Shown one piece after another: positions 18,878-26,848 of a DNA stretch of 64,000 nt. The DNA is taken from NCBI RefSeq assembly GCF_003254645.1, contig NZ_PNFD01000003.1:1-64000 (forward strand), in the 5' to 3' direction. Source of the stretch: Microbacterium suaedae (GTDB taxonomy: Bacteria > Actinomycetota > Actinomycetes > Actinomycetales > Microbacteriaceae). The position numbers and the translations under genes were made by a program. Each line of letters starts with the position of its first letter. Within the stretch, counting starts at the first letter, position 1. A model generated the notes under the pieces. That model was not told the DNA's origin, ran no database searches, and worked only from the letters and a program-made list of their open reading frames with translations.

Positions 18878-19249
18878 TCAGACGAACGCGAGGCCGAGCA
18901 CGGTTCCGACCGCCGACGCCGCGAGGCAGACGACGAGCGTGCCCGCGACGTTCGCGATGGCAAGCCGGTAGCGACGCTGCCGCCACAGCTGCGCGGAGTC
19001 GACCGAGACCGTGCTGTACGTCGTGAAGCCGCCGAACAGACCCGCTCCCACGATCGTGAACCACGAGTACGACGCACCGACGACGACTGTGAGGAAGGCA
19101 AGGAAGAGGCACCCGACGGCGTTGACGAGCAGGATCGCCCACGGGAACCCGCCCCGACGCCAGCGCCAGAGCGAGACATCGACCAGCCAACGCGCGCCCG
19201 CGCCCGCACCCCCGGCGAGCGCGACACCGAGCACCATCAGCGGGCTCAC
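18878..19249 (-). CDS. crcB: Fluoride channel CrcB (second of pair)
   Basis: 123 residues, four hydrophobic segments. Contains the conserved NAVGCLFLAF helix and the GGFTTYSTVS motif with the Phe/Thr residues that line the pore. Exports fluoride as an antiparallel dimer; genomes with two adjacent crcB genes usually make heterodimers. Start GTG at 19249 overlaps the stop of the first crcB (GTGA). Upstream in-frame codons are not used. Third gene of a usp-crcB-crcB operon. Confidence 0.9.
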   Translation of the reverse strand: MSPLMVLGVALAGGAGAGARWLVDVSLWRWRRGGFPWAILLVNAVGCLFLAFLTVVVGASYSWFTIVGAGLFGGFTTYSTVSVDSAQLWRQRRYRLAIANVAGTLVVCLAASAVGTVLGLAFV

Positions 19250-19656
19250 GATCCCCTCCTCTTCCCGAGCCTCCGGCCCAGGGCAAGCCCGGCGAGCGCG
19301 CACGCGACGGCCGCCACCGCGATCACCAGAAGCACACCGAGGCCCGCAAGCCCGAACCACGCGACCGGCCCGGCGAAGTGCACCGCGAGGTACCCGAGGG
19401 CCGGCGCAAGCGCGCTGTACGACGTGAAGGCGCCCAGGAACCCGGTCCCGAGGAGCGCACGGCGTCGCGGGTGACGTTCGCCGAACATGCCGACGACGAC
19501 ACCGAGCACGGTCGACCCGACCACGTTGACGATCAGGATCGACACGACCCCGGCGTCATCGAACGTCAGCGCCCACCGCAGAAGCGCGCCCAGCGCGCCG
19601 CCCACGACGACGAGCGGCAGCTGGACCCAATCGATGCCTGGGCGGGCCTGCGTCAC
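19246..19656 (-). CDS. crcB: Fluoride channel CrcB (first of pair)
   Basis: 136 residues with four hydrophobic segments, GGALGALLRW at the N-terminus, NVVGSTVLG, and GFLGAFTSYSALA as the pore motif. Its ATG overlaps the stop of the universal stress protein gene (ATGA) and its own stop overlaps the next crcB. No fluoride riboswitch was recognised upstream of the operon, so control probably lies at the usp promoter. Confidence 0.92.
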   Translation of the reverse strand: MTQARPGIDWVQLPLVVVGGALGALLRWALTFDDAGVVSILIVNVVGSTVLGVVVGMFGERHPRRRALLGTGFLGAFTSYSALAPALGYLAVHFAGPVAWFGLAGLGVLLVIAVAAVACALAGLALGRRLGKRRGS

Positions 19657-20186
19657 GCCTCGTCGAAGATCGGCTTGTCGTCTTCGATCGGCTCGTCGAC
19701 CGGCACGACAAGAAGCGGCCGGTACTGGCGATGAGACAGGCGCGCGGCGACGGATCCCGTAAAGAACTCGCGGATCGACTCACCGAATCCGCGCTTGCGC
19801 GTGCCGAGCACGATGAGCGGCGAGTCGATCTTGTTCGCAAAGTGCTTGAGCGCGAGCGCCGGATCGCCAACGAGCTGAGTCGTCGACCACTCGACGTCGA
19901 AGCGCTCGAGGATAGCCGTGACCTGCGCGGTGACCGCGGCGAGCTCTTCCGCACCCGCGTCGATGTTGATGTCGATGGGCGCCGTGTGCGGCGCGCCGTC
20001 GGGATCCTCATAGGTGACGAATCGCGTCACGTCGACATGCACCACGACGAGCGGGACCCCGAGGAGCGTCGCGTAGCGGGCAGCCTCCGAAATGACGCGC
20101 GGGGACTGATCGGGGATGATCGCCGCGATGACGGCTCCGTGCGGCTCACCGGCAGGCGATTCCGCGGGGTTCTGGGCGTCGGACAT
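19653..20186 (-). CDS. Universal stress protein family protein
   Basis: 177 residues from ATG 20186, with a clear AGGAGGT ribosome site. The UspA fold is seen as an N-terminal AAIIPDQSP strand, VVVHVDV, and the nucleotide-loop-like segment VLGTRKRGFGESIREFFTGSVAARLSH with LLVVPVD at the end (pattern G-2x-G-9x-GS). The conserved Gly/Ser positions suggest ATP binding. The C-terminus is acidic. First gene of the operon with two fluoride channels, suggesting a stress link. Nearby in-frame ATGs upstream lack a ribosome site. Confidence 0.88.
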   Translation of the reverse strand: MSDAQNPAESPAGEPHGAVIAAIIPDQSPRVISEAARYATLLGVPLVVVHVDVTRFVTYEDPDGAPHTAPIDINIDAGAEELAAVTAQVTAILERFDVEWSTTQLVGDPALALKHFANKIDSPLIVLGTRKRGFGESIREFFTGSVAARLSHRQYRPLLVVPVDEPIEDDKPIFDEA

Positions 20187-20344
20187 AGATGCGCACCTCC
20201 TGGCCTGCGGAGCCCGCCGTTCAGGCCCCGTGGTATCCTGAATCCTACTCTTTCCCGGTGAATTTCCGGGTGCCATGAAAGCATGTATCTGAATAGGGTT
20301 CGAGAAATCACCCACAGATCGACGTTGAAGGGGGTCGACGCGCT

Positions 20345-20530
20345 ATGGGGCGTGGCCGTCAGAAGGCGAAACACACAAAGCTCGCTCGCGAGCTGAAGTC
20401 GTTCAGTCCGACCGTGGACTATTCGGCACTTGAGCGCGAGCTCACGCACAACAACGACGACGAGTACGTCGACCGCTGGGCCGACATGTACGAAGACGAA
20501 GACGAGGACGACGAGCCCGCGAGGGTCTGA
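20345..20530 (+). CDS. DUF3073 family small protein
   Basis: 61 residues: basic N-terminal half (MGRGRQKAKHTKLARELK) and a very acidic tail (YEDEDEDDEPARV). This is the conserved actinobacterial DUF3073 family of unknown function, often found close to purF-purM; here those genes are 12-14 kb away. A GAAGGGGG ribosome site precedes the ATG, and a strong hairpin terminator follows. Charge pattern suggests nucleic-acid or ribosome association, which is only inference. Confidence 0.92.
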   Translation: MGRGRQKAKHTKLARELKSFSPTVDYSALERELTHNNDDEYVDRWADMYEDEDEDDEPARV

Positions 20531-20546
20531 CACCCTTTCTCCGCAC

Positions 20547-20583
20547 GAAGAGCGCCGCAGGTGGTTCGCCTGCGGCGCTCTTC
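20547..20583. terminator. Bidirectional hairpin terminator
   Basis: 15-bp perfect stem (GAAGAGCGCCGCAGG and its complement) with a 7-nt loop, lying between the stop of the DUF3073 gene and the stop of a convergent MFS gene. No long T-tract, as is common in high-GC actinobacteria. Confidence 0.75.
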
Positions 20584-20586
20584 GCG

Positions 20587-21849
20587 TCATTCCTCGAAAC
20601 GCCGCCGGATCCGCGCATCCAGCACGGCGAACACGGTCACGCCCACCGCGAGCAACCCGAGCATCGGCATGTAAGCGACGCGGAACATCTCCATCGAGTA
20701 GTCGTCCGGCGTGTCGGCACCCTGCAGCGTCAGCATCGCGCCCGTCAGCCAGATGATGACGAGCGCGCCGGAGAAGCCACCAGTGTTGACGACGCCGTTC
20801 GCGCGCGCCGCAAGGTGTCCCGGCACGTAGTCGCGCGACATCTCGAACGCGGTCAGCGACGCGGGCCCCCCGACGCCGGTTGCGAGCGCCAGCAGCGCCA
20901 GGACGATCACGGGCGTCGGTGTCGGCCACATCAACGCGAGGATCCACGCCGCGATCTGCAGGACGACGGATCCGATCACGATCCGCGCGCGCAGCCGCGG
21001 ACGGCCCACGATCGCGCGGCCGATCACGAGACCGGCCACCATGCCGGTGACGGGGATCGCGAGGAGATAGACGCCGACACCCGCCGCGTCCAACCCCGCA
21101 CCATGGGAGAGGAACAGCGGGCCCCACGTCACGACGAAGGCCGTGAATGCGGCGCTCGTCATCAGGTGCGCCGTGAAGGCGAGCCACGACCCCGTCTGGC
21201 GCATCGCCTCGCCGGTGCCGCGCAGCACGGATCCGAGGCTCTCCCCGCTCGCCGTCCGCGACGGATCCCGGCCCATCAGGGCGAGGATCCCACCCGCCGC
21301 GAGCGCGACGACACCGGTGAAAGCCGCCATGATCGAGTACCCGGTGGGCCAGCTCGTGAAGTCGACCAGGCGGACGAGCGGCGTCGCCGTGACGACCATG
21401 CCGAAGTTGCCGACGACGCCGATCATCTGCGTGCCGATCGCGATCCAGCGCGACGGCAGCGAGACCGCGGTCAGGCGCACGGCCGAGGGGAACACCATCG
21501 CATCCCCGAGGCCCGCGAAGGCGCGCGCCACGAGAAGTGCGCCGAACGAGTCGCCGAAGCCGATGAGCAGCTGGCTGCCGGCGACGATCACGAGGCCGAC
21601 AAGCAGCACGAACCGCCCGCCGAGGCGGTCGATGAGCATGCCCACGGGTATCTGCGCCGCCGCGTAGACGAACAGCTGCAGGATCCCGAAGGCGGCGAGC
21701 TGATCGCTCGTCAGCTCGAAGCGATCGCTCGCGATCGCGCCCGTCGCCGACAGGGAGGTGCGCGACATGATCGCGGCGAGATACGCCACGCACGCGACTC
21801 CCCATACGGCGAACCGCAGCCAGGGGGCGGGATTCTTCAGGCGCGGCAT
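20587..21849 (-). CDS. MFS transporter
   Basis: 420 residues, about 12 transmembrane segments. Motif A-like MLIDRLGGRF after TM2 and motif GLGDAMVFPSAVRL in TM4-TM5 place it in the major facilitator superfamily, of the type used for anions or organic acids. The substrate cannot be assigned. Single gene; its upstream region carries two class-1 palindromes. Confidence 0.85.
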   Translation of the reverse strand: MPRLKNPAPWLRFAVWGVACVAYLAAIMSRTSLSATGAIASDRFELTSDQLAAFGILQLFVYAAAQIPVGMLIDRLGGRFVLLVGLVIVAGSQLLIGFGDSFGALLVARAFAGLGDAMVFPSAVRLTAVSLPSRWIAIGTQMIGVVGNFGMVVTATPLVRLVDFTSWPTGYSIMAAFTGVVALAAGGILALMGRDPSRTASGESLGSVLRGTGEAMRQTGSWLAFTAHLMTSAAFTAFVVTWGPLFLSHGAGLDAAGVGVYLLAIPVTGMVAGLVIGRAIVGRPRLRARIVIGSVVLQIAAWILALMWPTPTPVIVLALLALATGVGGPASLTAFEMSRDYVPGHLAARANGVVNTGGFSGALVIIWLTGAMLTLQGADTPDDYSMEMFRVAYMPMLGLLAVGVTVFAVLDARIRRRFEE

Positions 21850-21898
21850 GTCGCCTCGATCCTACGCGGTGGTACTGGAGGCGCCCGCTGTGCCCCAT

Positions 21899-21977
21899 CA
21901 CAACGCAGTCAATCCGGCGCCCTTCACGGCTTTCGGGGGCGTTCCGCCGCTGTCTCGGCCGAATCGACTGCGTTGTG
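21899..21977. repeat. Class-1 palindromic element, copy 1
   Basis: Arms CACAACGCAGTCAATCCGGC and GCCGAATCGACTGCGTTGTG pair over 20 bp with two G-T type differences; flanking CCCC and GGGG extend the stem. Central 39 nt differ from other copies. Confidence 0.85.
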
Positions 21978-22058
21978 TTGGGGACTGGGTGTGGGGCGGG
22001 CGGGATTCCGCAGCCGGCGGGCCCCAGCCCCGACGCGCAGTGACCTCACCTCGCACAT

Positions 22059-22137
22059 CACAACGCAGTCAATCCGGCCCACGCGGGGCCCAGGGCCGGC
22101 AGAACCCGGGTGCGGCGGCCGAATTGACTGCGTTGTG
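22059..22137. repeat. Class-1 palindromic element, copy 2
   Basis: Same arms as copy 1 (CACAACGCAGTCAATCCGG / CCGAATTGACTGCGTTGTG). The centre shares an ACGCGGGGCC block with the copy at 28487, so part of the loop is conserved too. Confidence 0.85.
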
Positions 22138-22157
22138 TTGGGGGGGGTGTCGTTGAC

Positions 22158-24185
22158 TCAGGATCTCAGCGCGTCGCTGGGCTGGATGCGGCTCGCGCGA
22201 ATCACGCCCGCCAGCGCGCCGATGCAGGCGATGAAGATGCCGCCGCCGACCGCGACGAGTCCGAGCACCGGGTCGAAGACGGGCGTCCAGCGCCGGGCGA
22301 TCGTGAGGGCGAGGATCGCCCCCATCCCGAGCGCGACGCCGCCGAGCCCACCGATCAGCCCGACGGCGATCGACTCTGCCGTGAGCATGCCGCTGATGTG
22401 GCTCCGTCGCGCGCCGATCGCGCGCCGCAGACCGATCTCCTCCGACCGTTCGCCGACCGATGTCACAGATGCGATGACGACCGAGGCGGTCGCAGCGATG
22501 AGAGCCACGATCGTGAGGATCGTCATGCTCATGGCGATGCTCTCCTCCACGCCGGCGCGGACGCTGTTCAGTTCGACGGGTTGGTCAATCTGCAGTGCGT
22601 CCGGGTGGTGCGGATCCATCACATGCGGCATCTCACCGGCCACCTGGTGCGCCGCACCCGTGTCAGTGACGACGTAGGCCGTAACGGTCGATGTCGGGAT
22701 CCGGTCGGCGTCGGATCCGAGCACCAGCTTGCCCATGAGGTCGGGCGCGCGCGGCGAGTCGTCGATGATCCCGACGACGGTGACGGTGCGTCCGTCGACG
22801 TCGATCGTCGGCTCAAGATCGACGGCGGTGAGGCCGAGGTTGTCCGCGAGGTAGGCGCCGACGATCGCCGTGTCGGCGGTCAGCTCGCGCGTCGTGTCGC
22901 CTGCCCACGCGACGTCGAGTCGCAGCGCTTCCTCCACTTCTCCCGTGCCGAGGAGCGTGCCGGTGGACACAGCCCCGCGCGGCGGTCCGACGCGGACGCC
23001 GCGCGAGCCGACGTCGGCGAGGATCGCGGCGGCGGCGACCCCGTTCAGCTCGCCAAGCGCGGCGAGAGTCACGCCGGTCGAGCGCGGGATCGCCGGCGAT
23101 ACCCCGTCGCCGTCGACGCGCGCCGACACGTCGCGGCTCGTGACGACGTCGAACTCGCTCGATACCTGTGTCTGGGCCGAAGCCGCGAGCCCGAGGGTCG
23201 TGACGACGAGCGCAAGCGACAGGGCGACCGTCGCGACGAGGCCGAGGGCGCGGCCCGGACGGCTCACCGCGTTCGCCCACGCATCCCGGAGGCCGGCGAG
23301 GAACCGCACGTGCGACGCCCGCCCCGGCGGGACATCGCGCGCTGTCGACACCGTGCGTGACCCCGCGACACCTTCGCCACGCGGCTCCCCCGCGGGCGCC
23401 ATCTGCGGCGCGCTCCGAGTGTCGTTTCTTGGCGACCCTTCCGATGGGTCGCCAGAAAGTGCGAGTGAAAACGGCGGCCGACTGCCCGTTTGTGGCGACC
23501 CATCGGCGGGGTGGCTCGCGTCTTCCACGACTCGGCCGTCGACGACGCGGATTCGCCGTTCGGCGTGCGCGGCGACCTGTTCCGAGTGCGTGACGACGAC
23601 GAGCGTCGTGCCGACATCGCGCAGTCGCTCGAAGCTGCGCAGCACGGCGGCGCTGTTCTCGCTGTCAAGGTTGCCCGTCGGCTCATCAGCCAGCACAATC
23701 GGCGTCTCGGACGCGAGCGCGCGGGCGATCGCCACACGTTGGCGCTGGCCGCCCGAGAGGGTGCGCGGCGTGGTCCACGCGAACTCCGACAGGCCGACGG
23801 CATCGAGCGCGCGTAGAGCGCGCCCGCGCCGTTCCTCCGTCGGGACACCGCGGTAGTGCATCGGCAGCTCGACGTTGTCGACGACCGGGCGGCGGTCAAG
23901 CAGGTGGAAGCTCTGAAAGATGAACCCGATGTAGTCGGATCGCCGCGCGGCCGCGTCGCCGTCGCTCAGGAGGCTCACGTCGACCTCATCGAGGTGGTAC
24001 TCGCCCGAGGAAGGTGCGTCGAGCAGACCGAGGATGTTGAGCAGCGTCGACTTACCGCCGCCCGACTCGCCCTCGATCGCCAGATACGTGCCCTGCGGCA
24101 CGTCGAGATCGAGCCCACGCAGGGCGTCGACGCGCGGCGCCTCCCCATAGTGCTTCGCGATCCGCCGGAGGGAAAGCCGCGGCAC
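22158..24185 (-). CDS. MacB-like ABC exporter, ATPase fused to FtsX-type permease
   Basis: 675 residues. The ATPase (1-225) has Walker A GESGGGKST, signature LSGGQRQRVAIARAL and Walker B PIVLADEPTGNLD. A low-complexity linker (about 225-285) follows, then TM1 (about 305-330), a periplasm-type domain and three C-terminal helices ending in the FtsX motif (GERSEEIGLRRAIGARR). Start GTG overlaps the adaptor stop by one base. Works with the adjacent adaptor to export peptides, proteins or lipids. The linker contains a palindromic element (23443-23504). Last gene of the secreted-protein module. Confidence 0.9.
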   Translation of the reverse strand: MPRLSLRRIAKHYGEAPRVDALRGLDLDVPQGTYLAIEGESGGGKSTLLNILGLLDAPSSGEYHLDEVDVSLLSDGDAAARRSDYIGFIFQSFHLLDRRPVVDNVELPMHYRGVPTEERRGRALRALDAVGLSEFAWTTPRTLSGGQRQRVAIARALASETPIVLADEPTGNLDSENSAAVLRSFERLRDVGTTLVVVTHSEQVAAHAERRIRVVDGRVVEDASHPADGSPQTGSRPPFSLALSGDPSEGSPRNDTRSAPQMAPAGEPRGEGVAGSRTVSTARDVPPGRASHVRFLAGLRDAWANAVSRPGRALGLVATVALSLALVVTTLGLAASAQTQVSSEFDVVTSRDVSARVDGDGVSPAIPRSTGVTLAALGELNGVAAAAILADVGSRGVRVGPPRGAVSTGTLLGTGEVEEALRLDVAWAGDTTRELTADTAIVGAYLADNLGLTAVDLEPTIDVDGRTVTVVGIIDDSPRAPDLMGKLVLGSDADRIPTSTVTAYVVTDTGAAHQVAGEMPHVMDPHHPDALQIDQPVELNSVRAGVEESIAMSMTILTIVALIAATASVVIASVTSVGERSEEIGLRRAIGARRSHISGMLTAESIAVGLIGGLGGVALGMGAILALTIARRWTPVFDPVLGLVAVGGGIFIACIGALAGVIRASRIQPSDALRS
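23443..23504. repeat. Palindrome inside the macB-like coding region
   Basis: GATGGGTCGCCA (23443-23454) is exactly complementary to 23493-23504, with a 38-nt loop. It encodes part of the Pro/Ser-rich linker between ATPase and permease without breaking frame. A further GGCGACCC copy lies at 23431. Confidence 0.7.
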
Positions 24186-25357
24186 TACGGGATCCTCACG
24201 AAGTCGTCGACGGCGAGAGCGTCGTCGCCCTTGGGCTCGATCGCGCTCGTGCCGTCGAGCGTGCCGAGTTCGCGGACGGGAACCTCGGTGAAGTCACCGT
24301 CGCCTGCCTCACGCAGCACGTAGCGGACGTCGCCTCGCGAGGCGACTGCCGTGCTCGGGACGAGGAGCGCGTCATCCGCGACGACGCTGCGCGTGACGGC
24401 GACGACCGCGTCCTCCCCCATCGCATCAGCGAGGGATCCGTCGACCACGGCACGAAAGGTGAGCGCGACGCCGCCCTCATCATCCGGTTCTCCGATGCGC
24501 TCGAGCGTCAGGGGGATCGGCTCGCCGCCGCGCTGCATTTCGGCGCCGAACCCGGGTTCCAGCAGCGCGGCTGTCGCTTCGAGCACGCTCACGGTGACAA
24601 CGGGATCCCCGCTCGCGAATGCGATCGAGGCGTCGCCCGAGAGCGCGCCGACGGGCGGGAGCGACAGCGCCGTCGCGGGCAGGGATCCTGTGACGGCGAA
24701 CGCCGACGCGGGCGCGACGATCGTCGTGCGAGCGGGCGGCTCCTCCGTGTCCTCGCCGGATCCGCTTTCCTCCTCGGGACTCTCCGGCGCCGTCTCCTCA
24801 GCGACCTCGAGCGTCGGCGCGGCATAACCGGCCTGCTCGTACAGAGCGCGTACAGCCCGCTGGGTTCCCGGCCCGTACACGCCGTCGGCCGCGACATCGA
24901 AGCCGGCTGCCCGGAGGGCGGCCTGCAGCTGCTCGACATCGCGCCCCGTATCGCCGTCGGCGATGTCGCGAAAGAACGGAAATGTGCCCGGCATCGCGAA
25001 CACGGGCTGGTTGCTCACCTCGAGCACGACGTCGCCTGCCGCGATCGCGTCGCCCTCGGTGACGGGGTGCGCGGTGACGACCCCCGCGCCGTCCGCGGAT
25101 CCGATGGGCGCCGTCGTGCGCCCGGACGCGGCGACGGTCCCCTGGGCGTTGATCACGTCGGCGAGCATCCCCTGTGTCACGGGCGCGGTGATGGTCGACG
25201 GCTCGGGCGCGACCGCCTCCGCGGCGATCTGCGCCGGCGAGCGGAAGGCGCTCGCCATCGCCCACCCCGCCGCGAGCATCACGGCGCCGGCAACGATGAC
25301 GACGACGCCCGTGATGACCGGGCGCCGTCGTCGAGGATCCGCCGTGCCGTGGATCAC
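24185..25357 (-). CDS. ABC exporter adaptor with peptidoglycan-binding domain (MacA-like)
   Basis: 390 residues. One N-terminal membrane helix (about 14-38), a split lipoyl/barrel adaptor region (VTQGMLADVINAQGTVAASG, VVTAHPVTEGDAIAAGDVVLEV), an inserted peptidoglycan-binding-1 domain (about 135-175; GDTGRDVEQLQAALRAAGF, GVYGPGTQRAV), an acidic linker, then the second barrel half. This architecture is known for Gram-positive MacA/HlyD-type adaptors. It should tie the exporter to the wall. Its ATG overlaps the lipoprotein stop (ATGA) and its stop overlaps the MacB-like start. Confidence 0.88.
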   Translation of the reverse strand: MIHGTADPRRRRPVITGVVVIVAGAVMLAAGWAMASAFRSPAQIAAEAVAPEPSTITAPVTQGMLADVINAQGTVAASGRTTAPIGSADGAGVVTAHPVTEGDAIAAGDVVLEVSNQPVFAMPGTFPFFRDIADGDTGRDVEQLQAALRAAGFDVAADGVYGPGTQRAVRALYEQAGYAAPTLEVAEETAPESPEEESGSGEDTEEPPARTTIVAPASAFAVTGSLPATALSLPPVGALSGDASIAFASGDPVVTVSVLEATAALLEPGFGAEMQRGGEPIPLTLERIGEPDDEGGVALTFRAVVDGSLADAMGEDAVVAVTRSVVADDALLVPSTAVASRGDVRYVLREAGDGDFTEVPVRELGTLDGTSAIEPKGDDALAVDDFVRIP

Positions 25358-26277
25358 GAGGATCCGCCCGCGGTCGCGTACTGCGCAATGATGCGGTCGA
25401 TCTCGGCATCGGTCGCTTCGATCGCGGCGCGCTGCTCTTCGAATGCGGCCTGGTTTTCCTCGAGCAGCCGGGCTTCCCGCTCCCAGATCGCGTCGTAGAG
25501 CGCCTGGTGATAGCCCGATGACTCGCGACAGTCGACGTCTGCGAGCGCGAGATCTATCTCCGCTTGCGTCAATGGCGCTGGAGGTGTGTCCTTGGCGGGG
25601 TTGAGGCCAAACCGTATGCGGACTGACTCGGACGGCATCATGTAGGGACTATCGGGGAGGTCCTCAACACCATAAGCAGCAACACACTCGCGCCAGGCGT
25701 CGGCCGCGGTCGTCACCTCGCCACTCGCAGCCGCGCCCTGAAACGCAGAAGCTGCGAAGCTCGACGTGAAGTTCACAACGTCGTTGCCGTACGACGGCAT
25801 CTCGTCGCCGAGCTCCGTCCGGCACGCATCCATCGCCTTGAGCTCGACGTCAGACCGCTGCGTGGTCCGGTACTCCTCCCACGCCGCGATCCCCGCGGGG
25901 GTACGAGAATCTGGGCCTCGGTACCCAACCTCTTCTGCCAGACCTCGCGTCAGCATCGAGCGCTTGTGCACCTGATCGCCATACGCAGCATCGAAGTCGA
26001 CGAACGGGACAGCGATCTCGATCCCCTGCCGCGCGAGGCACTCGCTGAGTAGTAGCGCGCCCGCGTAGGAGCTCTTCTTCAACTGCATGTCGGACAAAAG
26101 GAAGTCGTCGAGCGGAAGAGTCCAGCCCTCAACGTTCTTACTCGGAAGCGTGACCGCCCCACCCGCGTTGCCTCCATCCGCAGATGGAGCGCAGCCCGAG
26201 GTACTGATGAGGATCGCGGCGGCGGCCACGAACACGGCCGCCCCTTGTGATCGCGCCTTGAAGGGGCCGAAGCTCAT
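25354..26277 (-). CDS. Predicted lipoprotein of unknown function
   Basis: 307 residues from ATG 26277, 2 nt after the stop of the small secreted protein gene. Hydrophobic signal and lipobox-like ISTSGC (Cys29). The mature part is mostly helical and charged, with scattered Cys residues (SECLARQ, DACRTEL, WRECVAAYG, DVDCRES) and a coiled-coil-like Glu-rich C-terminus. No family recognised. Position between an I36-like protein and a MacAB-type exporter suggests it is an accessory or immunity-like lipoprotein of that module. GC is visibly lower than in neighbouring genes and no GGATCC occurs in it. Confidence 0.75.
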   Translation of the reverse strand: MSFGPFKARSQGAAVFVAAAAILISTSGCAPSADGGNAGGAVTLPSKNVEGWTLPLDDFLLSDMQLKKSSYAGALLLSECLARQGIEIAVPFVDFDAAYGDQVHKRSMLTRGLAEEVGYRGPDSRTPAGIAAWEEYRTTQRSDVELKAMDACRTELGDEMPSYGNDVVNFTSSFAASAFQGAAASGEVTTAADAWRECVAAYGVEDLPDSPYMMPSESVRIRFGLNPAKDTPPAPLTQAEIDLALADVDCRESSGYHQALYDAIWEREARLLEENQAAFEEQRAAIEATDAEIDRIIAQYATAGGSS

Positions 26278-26279
26278 GT

Positions 26280-26720
26280 TTAGATGAACTTCGCGGAGTT
26301 CGGGTCCCACGTGACGTTCTGAATCAGGCCCGCCTGGTTCGCGATATTGCCATCACCGGTTCCCCTCTCGAGACACTTCCGTGTGCTCCTCGGTTCGTAG
26401 TACGCGTGATCGTAGAAACACGCAGTCGAGCTGTTGCCGTTGTTGTACCAGGAGTCAGCCGTGTTGCCCGCCGTGATCGAGGTGCCACGGTAGTTGTAGT
26501 TCGACATGTTCCCGACGTAGAACTCGAACCAGAGCAGTGCGCCGTAGTTGCCATTCGTGTTGTAGCTCGGGTCGTCCCACACGCAGGCGGTTCCCGAATC
26601 GCAGTAGTCCTGCGGCGCGGCACTCGCCGGAGCCGCGAGGCCGAAGATGGCGCCGGCGGAGGCGAGCGCGGCGACGAGCCAAGTGGCGAGGCGCCTGCGG
26701 ATCGAAGTCCTCTGAGACAT
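26280..26720 (-). CDS. Small secreted protein, peptidase inhibitor I36-like
   Basis: 146 residues. Signal peptide 1-35 (RRR, hydrophobic core, ASA cleavage). The mature about 111 residues are rich in Asn, Tyr and Gly with four Cys (CDSGTACVWDD, then STACFYDH and RKCLERG). This resembles the inhibitor I36 (SMI, crystallin-like) family of actinobacteria. Ribosome site GAGAGGA. Probably exported by Sec; function as protease inhibitor, signal or antibacterial protein is open. First gene of a four-gene operon with lipoprotein, MacA-like and MacB-like genes; a bipartite promoter motif lies 52 nt upstream. Confidence 0.75.
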   Translation of the reverse strand: MSQRTSIRRRLATWLVAALASAGAIFGLAAPASAAPQDYCDSGTACVWDDPSYNTNGNYGALLWFEFYVGNMSNYNYRGTSITAGNTADSWYNNGNSSTACFYDHAYYEPRSTRKCLERGTGDGNIANQAGLIQNVTWDPNSAKFI

Positions 26721-26771
26721 GCTGTGTCCTCTCGTATTGCTGACGACCCGTGTGATCGCGGGTCATACGGC

Positions 26772-26799
26772 TTGTTTGCCGACCCAGCGGTTCTGTGAC
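26772..26799 (-). promoter_or_regulatory. Bipartite promoter motif facing the secreted-protein operon
   Basis: On the minus strand: GTCACA, 10 nt, GTCGGCAAACAA, then 3 nt and GTA. The same two blocks with the same spacing occur on the plus strand at 26814-26841. Probably the promoter read by the adjacent ECF sigma factor. Confidence 0.6.
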
Positions 26800-26813
26800 T
26801 TCCGAACGGACTT

Positions 26814-26841
26814 GTCACACATTCGGCGCGTCGGCAAACAA
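26814..26841 (+). promoter_or_regulatory. Bipartite promoter motif facing the ECF sigma gene
   Basis: GTCACA-N10-GTCGGCAAACAA-N3-GTA, an exact counterpart of the divergent motif. It ends 7 nt before the GTG at 26849, implying a leaderless or very short leader and ruling out the ATG at 26795 as start. Confidence 0.6.
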
Positions 26842-26848
26842 TGGGTAC

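Larger units (their letters stand above)
21850..22157. other. Intergenic region filled by two class-1 palindromes
   Basis: 308 bp between two leftward genes. Two copies of the class-1 palindrome occupy 21899-21977 and 22059-22137, separated by about 80 bp of GC-rich sequence. No gene recognised. Confidence 0.7.

Noticed and set aside
16943..19474. 843-codon open frame antisense to the RND exporter
   Set aside because: High-GC shadow: Arg/Asp/His-rich composition, no domain, and it crosses the RND gene, intergenic sequence and both crcB genes.
20187..20344. Fluoride riboswitch before usp-crcB
   Set aside because: Only a short CCCGG/CCGGG hairpin; no conserved aptamer core recognised.
26795..26848. 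ATG 26795 as start of the ECF sigma gene
   Set aside because: The putative promoter motif 26814-26841 would lie inside the coding region, and the extra residues do not fit region 2.
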